The notes beneath the pieces were generated by a model. It had not been told where the DNA came from and ran no database searches. It was given only the letters and a program-made list of their open reading frames with translations. From Rhyacophila brunnea (Eukaryota > Arthropoda > Insecta > Trichoptera > Rhyacophilidae), in the NCBI GenBank assembly GCA_022495005.1, contig JAGYXB010001065.1, positions 357,493 to 421,492 on the forward strand: 64,000 bases of DNA. The letters run 5' to 3'. Positions 48,878 to 59,805 of the stretch are shown here, piece after piece. Numbering within the stretch: position 1 is the stretch's first letter; every line of letters begins with the position of its first letter. The position numbers and the translations under genes are program-made.

Positions 48878-49057
48878 GTGCTCGGCCGTAGTGGTTTGGC
48901 GGGCGCGACGCGGCGGCGTCTTGCGAAACTCAAACGTATAACCATGTGTATTATGCCCCAAAAAGACACTGTCTACGAACATTTCACACACGGTTATACG
49001 TTTGAGTTTCTTAAGACGCCGCCGCGCCGCACCCGCCAAACCACTACGGCTGAGCAC
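48878..49057. mobile_element. GC-rich 180-bp foldback MITE with TAA flanks
   Basis: GTGCTCGGCCGTAGTGGTTT at 48878 pairs with the right end (reverse complement GTGCTCAGCCGTAGTGGTTT). Pairing continues through GGCGGG...CGGCGGCGTCTT and AAACTCAAACGTATAACC, so arms of about 78 bp surround a loop of about 25 bp. TAA stands on both sides (48875-48877, 49058-49060), consistent with a PIF/Harbinger TWA target. Overlapping ORFs on both strands (48812-49060) are mirror translations of the hairpin. Confidence 0.8.
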
Positions 49058-49060
49058 TAA

Positions 49061-49619
49061 CGCTTACAAGTCTGGAACAAATATGCAGACATGTATAAAG
49101 TTGGCAACGGAATTGCCTTAGAAAATTCGGCGGGGATTATTTTCGACATAATTCTAAAAATAGCACCACGTCTGTGACCTTCCGTCATTTATTTTTGATT
49201 CGAAACTTGACTAAATTAAACAATAGACAATCAATATTTTTATTATATTACCTAGTCCTAGACAATATAGATATTTATTTATTTAATTAAATACTTGAAA
49301 ATAGAAGGTAAGCTTTAAATAATCGCTTAGTATGGAGCCTTCGCCACTGGTAGATTGGTATATATTAACTTACATTATAACCTAAAGGTTAGTGAATTAA
49401 TGCTGGCTTTAGGGTATTTCAACAGTATCACTTACAATATAAGTTATCATTTTATAATCGCTTGCCGCACAGCAATACATCAAACCTTCGATCCGGTGTT
49501 GCATATTATGAAGACTGCGCACATCTACTTAGCGACAGTCGCACGTAACATTCGAAAGGCTTAGATATTTGGATGCGGCGATCGGTGAGCCGGTATAGGA
49601 ATGACCAATTCATAGGTGT
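49061..49619. other. spacer, nothing recognised
   Basis: Mostly AT-rich. The stretch 49470-49570 (CTGCGCACATCTACTTAGCG) resembles 47330-47350 weakly and may be an outer part of family D copy 2. Confidence 0.3.
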
Positions 49620-49757
49620 TTGTGTGCGTCCTGGCGTCTTCGACTCGCAGCCCGAGAAGCACGCAACTTGTCGATTGCAACAGTATATGTTTTTTTCAAA
49701 CTTAAAAGTCGCATTCGACCAATCTGCGGAGCTCCATTTGGCAACGTGTGTTTTGTG
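49620..49757 (+). repeat. family D fragment (copy 2)
   Basis: GTCGCATTCGACCAATCTGC followed by GGAGCTCCATTTGGCAACGT matches 47593-47635 in family D. The TIRs are not preserved. Confidence 0.5.
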
Positions 49758-49771
49758 AATAACGAAGACGA

Positions 49772-49833
49772 CATATGATTTTCACGATCCTATGTTATTA
49801 TAGTATACTGACATAGGATCGTGTGTCATATAA
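49772..49833. repeat. 62-bp hairpin
   Basis: CATATGATTTTCACGATCCT pairs with the right half (AGGATCGTGTGTCATATAAT). It could be a small MITE or the remains of one. It lies just before the LINE frame at 49834. Confidence 0.5.
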
Positions 49834-50870
49834 TGAATGAATGAGCAGCATGGATTTAGAGTTGACCAATCAACGGAAACTAAGCTGATGGTATTTGTAG
49901 ATTATGTGTCGTTTGCACTAGATAGAGGCCATCGGGTTGACTGTTTCTACAATGACTTCTCAAAAGCGTTTGACGTTTTGAAGTCGATCACGACATCCTG
50001 TTGGAAAAACTCCAACAAATTGGATTGTGCGATCGTTTTGTGAAATTATTCGGGAGCTATTTTAGGAATCGTCAATAATACATATCGTATGGCGTCTATC
50101 AGTCACGGACGTTCAATACAGTTTCTGGTATCCCTCAGGGCTCAAACTTGGGCCCATTGCTGATTAAGATTTTTATAAATGACATAGCAATGGTCATTAA
50201 AAATGATATGTTTTTGTTGTTCGCTGATGACTTGAAACTCTTCATGGAAGTTGTCACCTTGGACGATTGTCGTCAACTTCAACTTGATTAGATTGGAGCG
50301 GGCGAAACAAACTGTAGTTCAATATTGAAAATGCAATATTTTATCGTTTGCCAGAGCCTCTCGAGAATTATTTTTCCAATATTCGATGCAGGGCAGAGTT
50401 CTTTCGCGAATACCAACTGTAAGGGATATTGGCATTACGTTTGACAGTAAGCTGTCATTTAGTGGTTATATAGCTATCATATAGCTATCATATAGTGGTC
50501 ATATAACTATATATAAAAAGGCGCTACAAATGTTGGGCTTCGTCTTAAGTAGTTACTTCCCGGGTCTTTTCGGATGTTACTGTATTAAAAATTCTTTATA
50601 ATTTCTTTGTTAGAAGCCGGCTTGAGAGTAGGTCGATTGTTTGGGCCCCGCATCAGCTGAAATATGACCTTATGGTGGAGCGAGTTCAAAAGAAATTTTT
50701 GAGTCTCCTTTATTTGAGTTTATGTGGATACTATCGGTGGCTTTATCCAACTAACTTTCTCTTAGGTATACTCCCGAGGAGCAGAACTGCCTACCAACCT
50801 GCCATTGGTGATGCCAATTGGGAGGGCAATAACTCTGTTCACCTGAATCACTTCAGATGTTGATATATTC
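49834..50870 (+). pseudogene. Jockey-group LINE reverse transcriptase, degraded
   Basis: Motifs in order over several frames: EQHGFRVDQSTETKL, DYVSFALDRGH, CFYNDFSKAFDVL (motif A), FRNRQ-region, then GIPQGSNLGPLL (motif B), INDIAMV, FLLFADDLKLF (FADD, motif C), then GITFDSKLSF and YKKALQMLGFVL. At least four frameshifts or stops are present. A local ATATAGCTATCAT duplication at 50470-50510 replaces part of the thumb. The endonuclease and RNase H parts are absent and no tail was identified. The motif set is that of Jockey-like LINEs. Confidence 0.85.
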
Positions 50871-50995
50871 CATGTGAGGATGAGTATAAGTGGACGTTGT
50901 TTTATAAATTCTTAAAATAGGGTCCACTTAGCTCATTCCATGCTTTATAATATATAATTTTTTTTTATATATTTAATATATTTTTTTAGTACTGT

Positions 50996-51163
50996 TCGGT
51001 TATGAGGAATACAGCGGAAAACACATTTTGAAAATACCCGATATACTGGATTATTTGTTAGTTTGGGTTAGTTTAGGTTAGGTTTGGTTAGGTTAACCTA
51101 ACAAATAATCCAGTTTATCAGCTATTTTCAAAATGTATTTGCCGCTGTATTCCTGATAACCGA
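50996..51163. mobile_element. foldback MITE with TTAGG-like arm
   Basis: TCGGTTATGAGGAATACAGC pairs with the right end (reverse complement TCGGTTATCAGGAATACAGC). The match continues through ATTTTGAAAATA and ACTGGATTATTTGTTAG, for arms of about 65 bp. The loop (51062-51105) holds GGTTAGTTTAGGTTAGGTTT, similar to insect telomere repeats. About 168 bp. Confidence 0.75.
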
Positions 51164-51771
51164 TTAATATTATAGGTATTATTGAAAGCATAAATAAAAT
51201 TCTTATCGTATTGTAGAAAATGTGATGATTCTCAACTATCAACGATGGTTCGAAGTGTCACAAATATAAACTGCTCATTTCAGGTCATTTCCCAGATAAT
51301 AATATTGTGCTTTTCATTTTTTTCCTACTTCATCATTATGACGTACTTTTAGTTAGCATGTAACCATAAAAAACACAAGCAGTTCCATATTTTCACACTA
51401 AATTGGTTCCAGTTCCTTCCAGCATCATGCAATAATCGTCGCGAGTAAATTCTGCAAGTATTGATAATCTGAAGTCTTCCAGTGGTACGGTACTTGAAGG
51501 AAACTGCAACTCGTTAACAACAACGCAACAGCCGAGTCCATTTTCTATTCATTAACAGTAGGTACAATTAGTAAATTTTATCCCTTGAAGATGAAACTAC
51601 GTTAGTTATACAAATAACGTATTCATCTCTAGACATCATTATTAAATTGCTACTTTTTTTTTAAAAACTTTTTCAGTATTTTTTTTTTCAATTACAGAAA
51701 TTTCGCTCAGAATCAAGATTCAGCGAATTTGTTTAGCTCTTCCGACTAAAAAAAATCAGCCAGACATTTAT
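51164..51771. other. spacer, nothing recognised
   Basis: No coding or repeat signature recognised. Confidence 0.35.
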
Positions 51772-51933
51772 GAAATTTCATTCAGAATTACAGTAATGAG
51801 ATTTCTTGTCCTTTCTAAAAACTTTTTTACCGGCTATTTTTTTAAAATTCAGTTTGCGGACGGTAACTTGGATAAGTAACAATTTTTCGATTTCTCAAGA
51901 ATCTCATTACTGATACGAATACTTGAAATTTCA
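51772..51933. repeat. imperfect inverted repeat
   Basis: GAAATTTCATTCAGAATTAC and CAGTAATGAGATTTCTTG at the left pair with CTCAAGAATCTCATTACTGA and TTGAAATTTC at the right. It is a likely small MITE of about 160 bp with mismatched arms. Confidence 0.5.
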
Positions 51934-52721
51934 AAAAAAAAAAAAAATTGCTCAAAATTCGAGATTAGCCTTATCAGATTACCCTCGAGAATTTTCAGTC
52001 AAGATTTCTCGATAACAACTTCTAGTTCTCATGTTAAACAATGTTTGTTGGCTTAGCCGTGATTGCCTTTTAAATCGATTTGTTAGCTTGCTTCATGAAA
52101 TAAAACTCTTTTTACATCATGAAAAGGATAAAATTTATCCAGTGTTAACAAATTTACAATGATTGAATGACTTCATATTCTTATATAATAATATACACAA
52201 CATATTTTATTGAATTAAATCATAAACTTCAGGGGCGTGGTTAAATCATATTAAAAATATATTTTGAAAGCCAACAATGTGTTAATTATTTGAATACGAA
52301 ATGAAGGAAAAATTTTCCACTTTCTGTAAGCATTTTAAAACAATGATGGAGTTTTTAAAAACGGTTTGAAACCAGAAATAACTCATAATAATAAATAGTT
52401 TATTACGTCTCCCCATAAAATTGGATATAAACATTTGGTGCTTGATTTATTTGGTAAGCTGGATATTGATGATTTTGGAACGAAATTAGTAATCCAAAAT
52501 AATTTTGAATTCAAATTTAACCTACTTGTAAAAAGTTTGTCATCCTTGGTAAAGTTTTTTCGAGTGGCTAAATACGGAACCAACGACTATTAAATGGATC
52601 AAATTAAGCTCAAGCTACATCTCAGAAAATTACAATAACACCATAAATATGAAGTGATTTTATTTTCTTTAAAATATATTAGAAATATAATATTTGAGGC
52701 TTTCACGATTATTTTTTATAA

Positions 52722-52809
52722 TAGTAGATTTTTAGGTTTTCACCCAAACATATCATCTCTTGATAATGGCCTCTGCAAGGACACACGGTGGAAACCCAAA
52801 AATCTACTA
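52722..52809. repeat. 88-bp hairpin element
   Basis: TAGTAGATTTTTAGGTTTTC pairs with the right end (reverse complement TAGTAGATTTTTGGGTTTCC). A possible TA-type MITE; non-coding. Confidence 0.55.
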
Positions 52810-55284
52810 CGATATTATTAATAGTTACTTTCGCTATAAAATACCAAAATATCGTATGTAACTACTAATATATAATAAATAATATATGGAAACATTGATT
52901 AATGTACATACGGAAGTGGTTACACTATTAGGTTTAAACTTTATACACCTAATCGTTTTTTATTGTCTGATATCAAAGGATATAGCCGACAAACACAAAC
53001 TTTTTGTTCAATTCTTCACACTAAGGCTTGTGTGTACAAAACTTTTCTTATTCTTACGTTCCTAGAGTTATTGTGAATGTTTTCAATTCAAAATAACTCA
53101 TTGAAAATATTATTAGATATATAGTATTCGTAAAAACAATAAATCTAGTAAAATAATATTAAATTTAGCAGGGCTGGAAATGGACCGGAAGGGAGCGTAA
53201 CGGACCGGACGGAAACCTAGATTTAACTTTGTCTTCTTTTTTGAAGATAAGATAAGACTATCACTTCTTCTAACGGTGACGGGTTTACTGCAATACTTAT
53301 ATGTATTCATGCAAGATATTATTCGGTTTATAATTTTGAATATTATCGTCAAAGTTTCAAAATAGTTTCGACTTGATTTTTTTTCAGACAGATAACAAAA
53401 AGTTAAAATATGTTTATTGAATTATTAAATTTCTGATCTAACTGTGAATTGAATTTGGTTCAACCTGGTGCTTTTTTATTTTTGAAATTGATTTTTAAAA
53501 ACTAACCATAACCATCTGTAAATTGTAGTCTTAGTTCAATAAAAATAAATACTTATGACTAACAAAGTTTAATGTGCACTATTTATTGCGGATCTTAACA
53601 GCATACCCTCCACCCATCATCACTACATGATATTAATAGTACTAAGTTGGTAGGTAATAGTGCATTCCTGTATATGTTTGTAGTTATTTAAAGGGAGAAA
53701 CTGAGTTTTGTGTTCATATTCCTTACGTTGAAAAACTTACATGTAGAATAGAAATGGTTAAAGGAAAGAAAATACGCATAAATACCGCCTGCGGCTTGGA
53801 TACAGGAACGGCCTACCTCCACCCATCGCTACTGATATCATTCTATTATGTATAACAATTATTAATATTAGTCGTAACGAACTTTGGATACATCATTATT
53901 TAACGTAAAAAAAAACTAGCGCACACGACAAAATGAAACTTTTTTTCTCTCTGCTCTCAGACACACTTTATTAAATTATTCTTAAGAGATGAATTTACGT
54001 GTTTTCTTTCACAACATGCTTTCGATCGTTATGCGGTTGATTTCGTTAACACTGAGTCACTGAAACACAATAAGCGATAGAAAATAGTATTTCGCATTTA
54101 GAAGTGTAGTTTTATTGGCGTATGAGTGCGCCATATGTTTTGTGGGGAATTTTAAACAGTGTTTGGCGGGAGTTATCGGAATGCACTATATTCAGGCCGT
54201 GACACGAAACTGAAATTATTAATCGTAGTGCTGGTAGATCCTTATAGTTGGAATGAAATATGGTTCTAGAACTGTTTGTAAAAAAATGATAATTGTTTCA
54301 TATTGGAAGTAATGTACCAGTTTAAGTAATATATGGACGCAATATGCAATCGAAAATTTCCATTTATTGCGAACAGGTAACGTGGTTACCACATTGCATT
54401 AGTTATTCAATAACACTATCATATCACGCGGCGGCATGATTAAAGTCACCCTACCGCATGTAAAGAGTTTCATTTGAAAACATATTATAGATATTACCAA
54501 GTACCTACCTAAATTCATATATTCTTTGATAGAAAATATCACGCATGATATTCTCATCATTAATATTGCTTGAATGAATTTTGCCGCATCTCAGAAGACA
54601 TGCAGATGTCCTTATTGAAAAAACGCATAATTTATTTTAAATATTATATTGTTTTGTATAAATGTAAATAAGATATTAAATTTATATTTTACTAAATTAT
54701 ATATTATGTATACACACCACAAATTTGTAGACCACAATATTCAACAAATGTCGCTTATAACCCTCTGCTGGCACATTATTTACTGTTTTGGTGACAGTTT
54801 CGATGAAAGCTTCGCATAGTTTTGGCTTAATTTTGCCAATACTACTTCAAATTTAATTATTAAATTCAGAAATCGATTATTGGTGTTTTATTGGCATAAA
54901 TACGAGATTTCACAAGCCGAAAAAAGAAGACGCACGCTGTCAAAACTTACTAACTCGAGATGTCAGATGAGATGGCCAGGATTTGTTTTCCCACAGCAAA
55001 TTAATTTCATCCTCCTATTGGAAACGTCTAATAGAGATAAGAAAAACTGTATTATATTGCAGTAACGTAAATAATTAACTGTAACTGGATTTCCGGCTTC
55101 ATTTCCGAAAAATTATGTCAAAAATGAAATTACTTTGCCAGCCCAAAATTTGATTTGATTATATTCTGAGGGACATTATTTATCAGATATTTGATTCCAC
55201 AATAATAATTAATCATAGTGGCTTTTTGTAGTAAAATTAAAGTAATTAGTTTTATGATTTTTGTATTTTGAAGATGTCAATGTT
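52810..55284. other. spacer, no recognised gene
   Basis: Mostly AT-rich. An ORF at 54880-55065 and one at 53113-53352 (minus) have no recognisable domain. Confidence 0.35.
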
Positions 55285-55414
55285 GTGTAATGTTTTCAGA
55301 TACATAGTTATCAATTAATACAGTTTAAAATTGTAAATTGTTAAAAAATGTCCTAAATTGCAAGGTTCTTATTTTTCCGCTAGGTGTCTCGGGTAGGTAA
55401 AGACATCGCCTTAA
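55285..55414 (+). repeat. foldback family B outer-arm fragment (B3)
   Basis: AATGTTTTCAGATACATAGT, AATTGCAAGGTTCTTATTTT and TCCGCTAGGTGTCTC match the outer family B arm, ending ATCGCC-TTAA at 55414. The inner arm and the other arm are missing. Confidence 0.7.
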
Positions 55415-55651
55415 ACAACGCATATTACAGCGAAATGGTGTTTAACGATTCGTGATAAAATTGATGAAAAAACAATGAGTCACAACTCTTTCCTTGATCT
55501 TTACCTAGGGACGGCAGGTTATATGAAAGTATGGTGAGGCAGGCTGGTAATCAAGTTATGGTAGCACTTAAACGCGCGTCACATTGACGCTTAGTTTGCA
55601 TTGGTAAGTCAACGTGAAAGGTTCACCTGAGGTAGGTAATATTCAGTAAAG

Positions 55652-55735
55652 ATGGTTGTGTGTAGCGTGTTAAATTGTAAAACCGACAGCAATGAAAAGA
55701 ATAAACGCTTAGGAGCCGTGACGTATCACAAATGA
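55652..55735 (+). pseudogene. THAP-domain first exon-like ORF
   Basis: The ATG at 55652 opens 27 codons, MVVCSVLNCKTDSN through GAVTYHK. This fits the N-terminus of a THAP zinc finger: C-x4-C at residues 4 and 9, then the TYHK strand that in THAP proteins precedes FP. The frame then hits TGA. The sequence at the end, AA/ATGAGTATG, would be a splice donor with the G of GT changed to A. No later THAP exons were found. It may be exon 1 of a decayed THAP gene or P-like transposase. It is not a close copy of the exon at 26 kb. Confidence 0.5.
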
Positions 55736-55739
55736 GTAT

Positions 55740-57010
55740 GTTTAATTAAATTTATACATGTTAAAATAATAATCTTAAATAATTTTGACTGCGTAACGCG
55801 TGCTGAAATTCGTTTCGTATTACTCTGTTTACACAGCACCCGTGTATGTATTGATCAGGACCGCATTAAGTGAAAGCATTGATTATTAATATTATAATTG
55901 AATATAAGAAACACGTTTTGATTTTAACGTATATTTGAGTATTGTTATATCATTGTATGCGTTGATTCTTTGATATTATTTTTTGTTAATTCTTCGTGGA
56001 ATCCCAGTACACAAGATTTTTTAAGATATATTGGTATATATATTTATTTTGTTTACCAAATTAGTCGATTATGAGACGTGTTTGTGTTCAGATATTTATA
56101 ATCCATATATATGTACGTACTACTTATATTATGTTTTTGTATATCCGTGTTTCTTATTTTTAAATGATTAGTTGATGTTATTAATTCGAAAATTACTTAT
56201 TAATTCTCTTAATATTTATCATAACAGAAATATTGGAAAGTTGGTAAGTATAACCTAATTAAACCCGAACTAATTACAAATATGTAAGTTAAAATTAATT
56301 AAGGCTGAAATAATTACAGTGATGGGATATTTGCAAGAATTTTATAATATTTTTCAATGTGTATATCTTTATGTAAACTTTATTTTTGATTATTATAATA
56401 TGATGACATACTATATCCTTTTATAATTTTATTTACTTTAATTTCTTTATTGCTATTATTACAATTACTTTATTACTTGTATTACTTTTGAAAGACATGT
56501 AGGCAAGCACCTAAATAACCTACCAATCTTTTCATAAATTCCCAACTTTCAAATATAATTATACTAAAATCCCAGTTAATTAATTAATTATACTAAACAG
56601 TGTTATTATTTTAAGCCTTCCTTCGCTGAACATTATTATATTATTATACGAGTACGTTATAACTACGGTCAAAGGGCCAACGTAAATCCTCCGTGATGCC
56701 CTGCATTTTTTTATCCCGTCGCTTTTTCTCGTAAGTTGTCGGCATGCTTCATTTGATTGCATGAGTGACATATTTGCTAAAGCGCTAATTTTACTATCAG
56801 TAAAATTATGAGGTAATATTTTTAAATAGGTATGTTTTTTGTCGAAATTCAAACTAAACTATTTACGTCAGTTACTGTGTATTTTCTAGCTATCTATCTA
56901 TATAAGTATAATGAGTAACAAATAATAATAATTGTTTATAACAATGATTGTAAGTGCGGATGGATTGGTGAAAAAACGAAAACTTACACTTACACACTGC
57001 GATATAATTA
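55740..57010. other. AT-rich spacer
   Basis: No later THAP exon or other gene recognised. An ORF at 56580-56852 (minus) has no known domain. Confidence 0.35.
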
Positions 57011-57018
57011 ACAATCAC

Positions 57019-57262
57019 ATTCATCATCATCAGCCGGGGTCAACTGCTGTAAGAAGGTCCCCTCTAGCTCTCTCCATTCTTCCCTGTCCCTAGTTTTTTG
57101 CTGCTCTGCACACCCAGCGAACTTTATGAGTTCGTCTATCCAGCGAGTTTTAGGACGTCGCTGTGGGCGTTTTATACCCCTTGGGTATCAATGTATGACG
57201 CCGTTTATCCAGCGGTTGTACACTTGTCAGCCCATTGCCATGCCAACCCGTTGCTTAACGAC
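57019..57262 (-). pseudogene. RTE-type LINE 3' end
   Basis: Begins at the (CATCAT)n tail 57019-57031. Read on the minus strand, the codons for QQL-P-DDDE, W-R-LE, and a SLDRRTHKV/PRG-like segment match the C-terminus of RTE ORFs (RW-DE-IKF-G...W..LE..F.QQ). Many stops are present. It belongs to a different RTE subfamily from the copies at 23-28 kb. Plus-strand ORFs here (57098-57320) are antisense artefacts. Confidence 0.65.
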
Positions 57263-58007
57263 CTATATCACATTCTGTATTCTTGTCTGCCCATTGGTTT
57301 ATAAAACAATAATTTGGTGATTTAGCTACAAGGTACATTGGCAACGGCAACACGGTTTTCATTAGTTCGTACGATCTCGTTGTAATTAAATTTGAATATA
57401 ATTAAAATAAAGGAAAATTAAATTAAATCTATTGGTAAATATATTATTATTTTTTAGGAAAATACAACCATCACAATACGTGCTTTTTCAGAATTAATCT
57501 ATCGAAACACTCCGAAATTTTCTGAAATATGCCTTTAAATAAGGTGTTTTGAATAATTCCGTTTATATAATATATTATTAACCTTTCAACCATTTAATTA
57601 TTTCTTCGACGAATTTCAATATTACGTGTAGGTGTATTATGTTACCTATGTTTATATTTTGGCGGAGATGAGGAATGTGCTTTAGATAACATTAACCCTT
57701 TGTACGTACTTTTTAATAAGTATATATAGATCGTCCAGTTCATTAGTCAGACATCTCCAAATAACTAGTTTTGAGATAATGGAAAAAGCAATAATTGTCA
57801 ATAATTTTATCAACATGTGTTTAAAGATTAGGTACTTTTAGAGACATTTAGAGAGGAGATTTAGAAATAATCTTTTAATTAACCAGACATTTCGTTTAAT
57901 TCTTTAGAAGTTTATCAGCATTAGCATTTTTTGGTGGTTTTGGATTTTGGAGATATCTGAGTACTGAACGTTTATATTTTTATTATATAACATTTCTCGT
58001 TGTCAAA
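57263..58007. other. AT-rich spacer
   Basis: No feature recognised upstream of the hAT fragment. The left end of that hAT may have been lost here. Confidence 0.35.
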
Positions 58008-58595
58008 ATGAAGCTCGAAATATGGATTGAAAAGTTAGAGAGGAAGAATTTTGCCCCATTTCCACAGCTGAACACAATTGATGATAATGAGCTTGAAGAC
58101 GATGGTAATATCCTTGAGGTGATGAACCAGCATGTGTTCATTCTTAGGGAAGAAAATTCTTACTATTTTCCTGACCTACGAGAATTTGAAAAATACCATC
58201 GTTTTATCAAAAACCCATTTGTTATTGATCTGCCTTCAGAGGAAAATTTAATTCAGGAACAGTTTATTGATTTGATTTAATGATGGGGGTGTAAAAAATG
58301 TTTCCCGTGAAACGTGTTGTAGTGATTTTTGGGTTGAAATGGCACAGTCCTATCCAGATGTTCCAAAGATGGCTCTAAGAGTGCTGATTCCATTCGCAAC
58401 CAGGTCTATTAGTGTGAGACGGGTTTTTCTACACTACTGACTATCAAGACAAAATCTCGAAATAGACTATACATACGCGACAAATGACATGAGAGTTGCA
58501 CTGGCCAAAACAAAGCCGAACATAGAAGAACTTGTTCAGGCAAAGCAGATGCATCCATCCCATTTAATTTTTTATTTAAATTTAATGACTACATA
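58008..58595 (+). pseudogene. hAT transposase C-terminal half (ZBED5/SCAND3-like)
   Basis: The first frame (58008-58280, 90 codons) reads KLEIWIEKLERKNFAPFPQL, then HVFILREENSYYFPDLREFE and NPFVIDLP. After a shift at about 58270 it continues SDFWVEMAQSYPDVPKMALR and VLIPFATRS. A further shift gives NDMRVALAKTKPNIEELVQA. This order (K-W...HL..L..EF..YFPD...FW..MAQSYP..A..AL..LIPFATT...F......ALAKT.PNI..LV) is that of the ZBED5/SCAND3-type hAT transposases. The CE-FS motif is corrupted and a stop follows at 58437. It is a dead copy with few substitutions, so not very old. Confidence 0.88.
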
Positions 58596-58825
58596 ACATG
58601 TAATATTTTCTGAATACATAATTGTTTGTAAAACAATGTTTTATTCACAACAGCCTATAAGCAGTACCGGGCCGTAGGTACGTGGCACCCTTGTGCAAAG
58701 TATTTGGCGCCCCCAATTTCTTAAAATAATATGGATTTCCATTTTTATTGAAGGGTTCGTGAGCCAACGAACAATTTTTAAAGGGATCGCCACTCAGGAA
58801 ATTTCAAAAAGTTTGAGAACCGCTG
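58008..58825 (+). mobile_element. right half of a ZBED5/SCAND3-like hAT element
   Basis: Contains the C-terminal half of the transposase (separate entry) followed by a hAT right terminus GTTTGAGAACCGCTG at 58811-58825 (reverse complement CAGCGGTTCTCAAAC). The left half and left terminus are missing. The piece 58664-58730 (CAGTACCGGGCCGTAGGTAC) looks like the edge of another short element nested in the 3' part. Confidence 0.75.
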
Positions 58826-59198
58826 GTATAGTCGGTTAAAAAATGTTATTTGATTTTTAATTATTTTGTACGTACATAGCCGATTAAAACTGCGCATTTT
58901 TTGCATATAGCTACTTTTGTATACAGATCTATGTTTTTCTTGACCTCATTGTCGGAAACTTATTAGAATAAAACCATAAAAAGTAGGTTTTTTAACATAT
59001 TTTTATTGTTTTAAATTTATCAATATCTACACAGAATAAAAATGGCATGGACAAAATAAACTTATCAAGTAAGTAGGTACTACTGACAACAATAACTGTT
59101 AATAAAAACATATCATTCTAATTTAATTATGCTTTTTAATCAAAACTTTATTGATTGTATTAAATATCTTTTATTGTATTTTCTACTTAACGTTTTTA
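58826..59198. other. AT-rich spacer
   Basis: No feature recognised. Confidence 0.35.
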
Positions 59199-59255
59199 TG
59201 TTACGCCAAAGAAGTAACTTCTAACGCGCGTACATAAGTACACACATCGATTATT
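59199..59255 (+). repeat. isolated end of repeat family C
   Basis: GTTACGCCAAAGAAGTAACT, ACGCGCGTACATAAGTACAC and ACATCGAT match the right ends of family C at 15866-15925 and 17328-17385, with a 3-bp deletion in the inner palindrome. The rest of the element is missing. Confidence 0.7.
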
Positions 59256-59284
59256 TTTATTAATATATCTGATTCGATCCGATC

Positions 59285-59804
59285 CTCTTTTTGCACGGGG
59301 GATACGTTACAAAGACTACCGTGCAAAACAAACCCGTGTATAAAAAGATAAGGTGCCCATACAAAATGTTAATTAGGTTCTATTACTTAAAATCAATTCA
59401 AAATACAAAATTCTTGAACTCAAATATAAATCGAATTTATTTATTATTTATACATTTTAGCATAGAGAAATATATTCATTCAGTGTCGCTATTTGACAAT
59501 AAACGTGCCCGTTTACTGCTGCTTTTCGCTGGCAAAAAATCATTCACATTGCTAGAAATATTTATTGACTCTGACGCCGAAGCAAGCGGCGCGTCTCTCC
59601 TATCGAACCCGAAGTGACTGACTAGTGGCGCCATATATGTATGTATGCATATTTGGGCAGCATCCGGTGACAACATAATAATACATATGCACCAGTGGCG
59701 TGCGGTTCATTGCAACGCAGTTTTTTGATAAATATGTACATACATATTTGTATTCTTTTTAGTTTTTTTAAACCGTGTTACTTTGAAACCGTGCAAAAAG
59801 AGGT
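59285..59804. mobile_element. possible short-TIR element with an ORF
   Basis: CCTCTTTTTGCACGG at 59283-59297 is repeated in inverse at 59790-59805 (CCGTGCAAAAAGAGG). Inside are overlapping ORFs on both strands (59291-59617 plus, 59476-59676 minus). The minus one has a Ser-rich stretch and KSSSKRARLL, with no family I know. CAGTGGCGTGCGGTTCATTG at 59694 resembles another DNA-transposon terminus. The boundaries are uncertain. Confidence 0.4.
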
Positions 59805-59805
59805 C

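Noticed and set aside
48812..49060. Two ORFs on opposite strands with near-identical protein
   Set aside because: They are mirror translations of the two arms of the GC-rich hairpin.
57098..57320. Two plus-strand ORFs
   Set aside because: They are antisense to the RTE 3' end, which begins at the (CATCAT)n tail.
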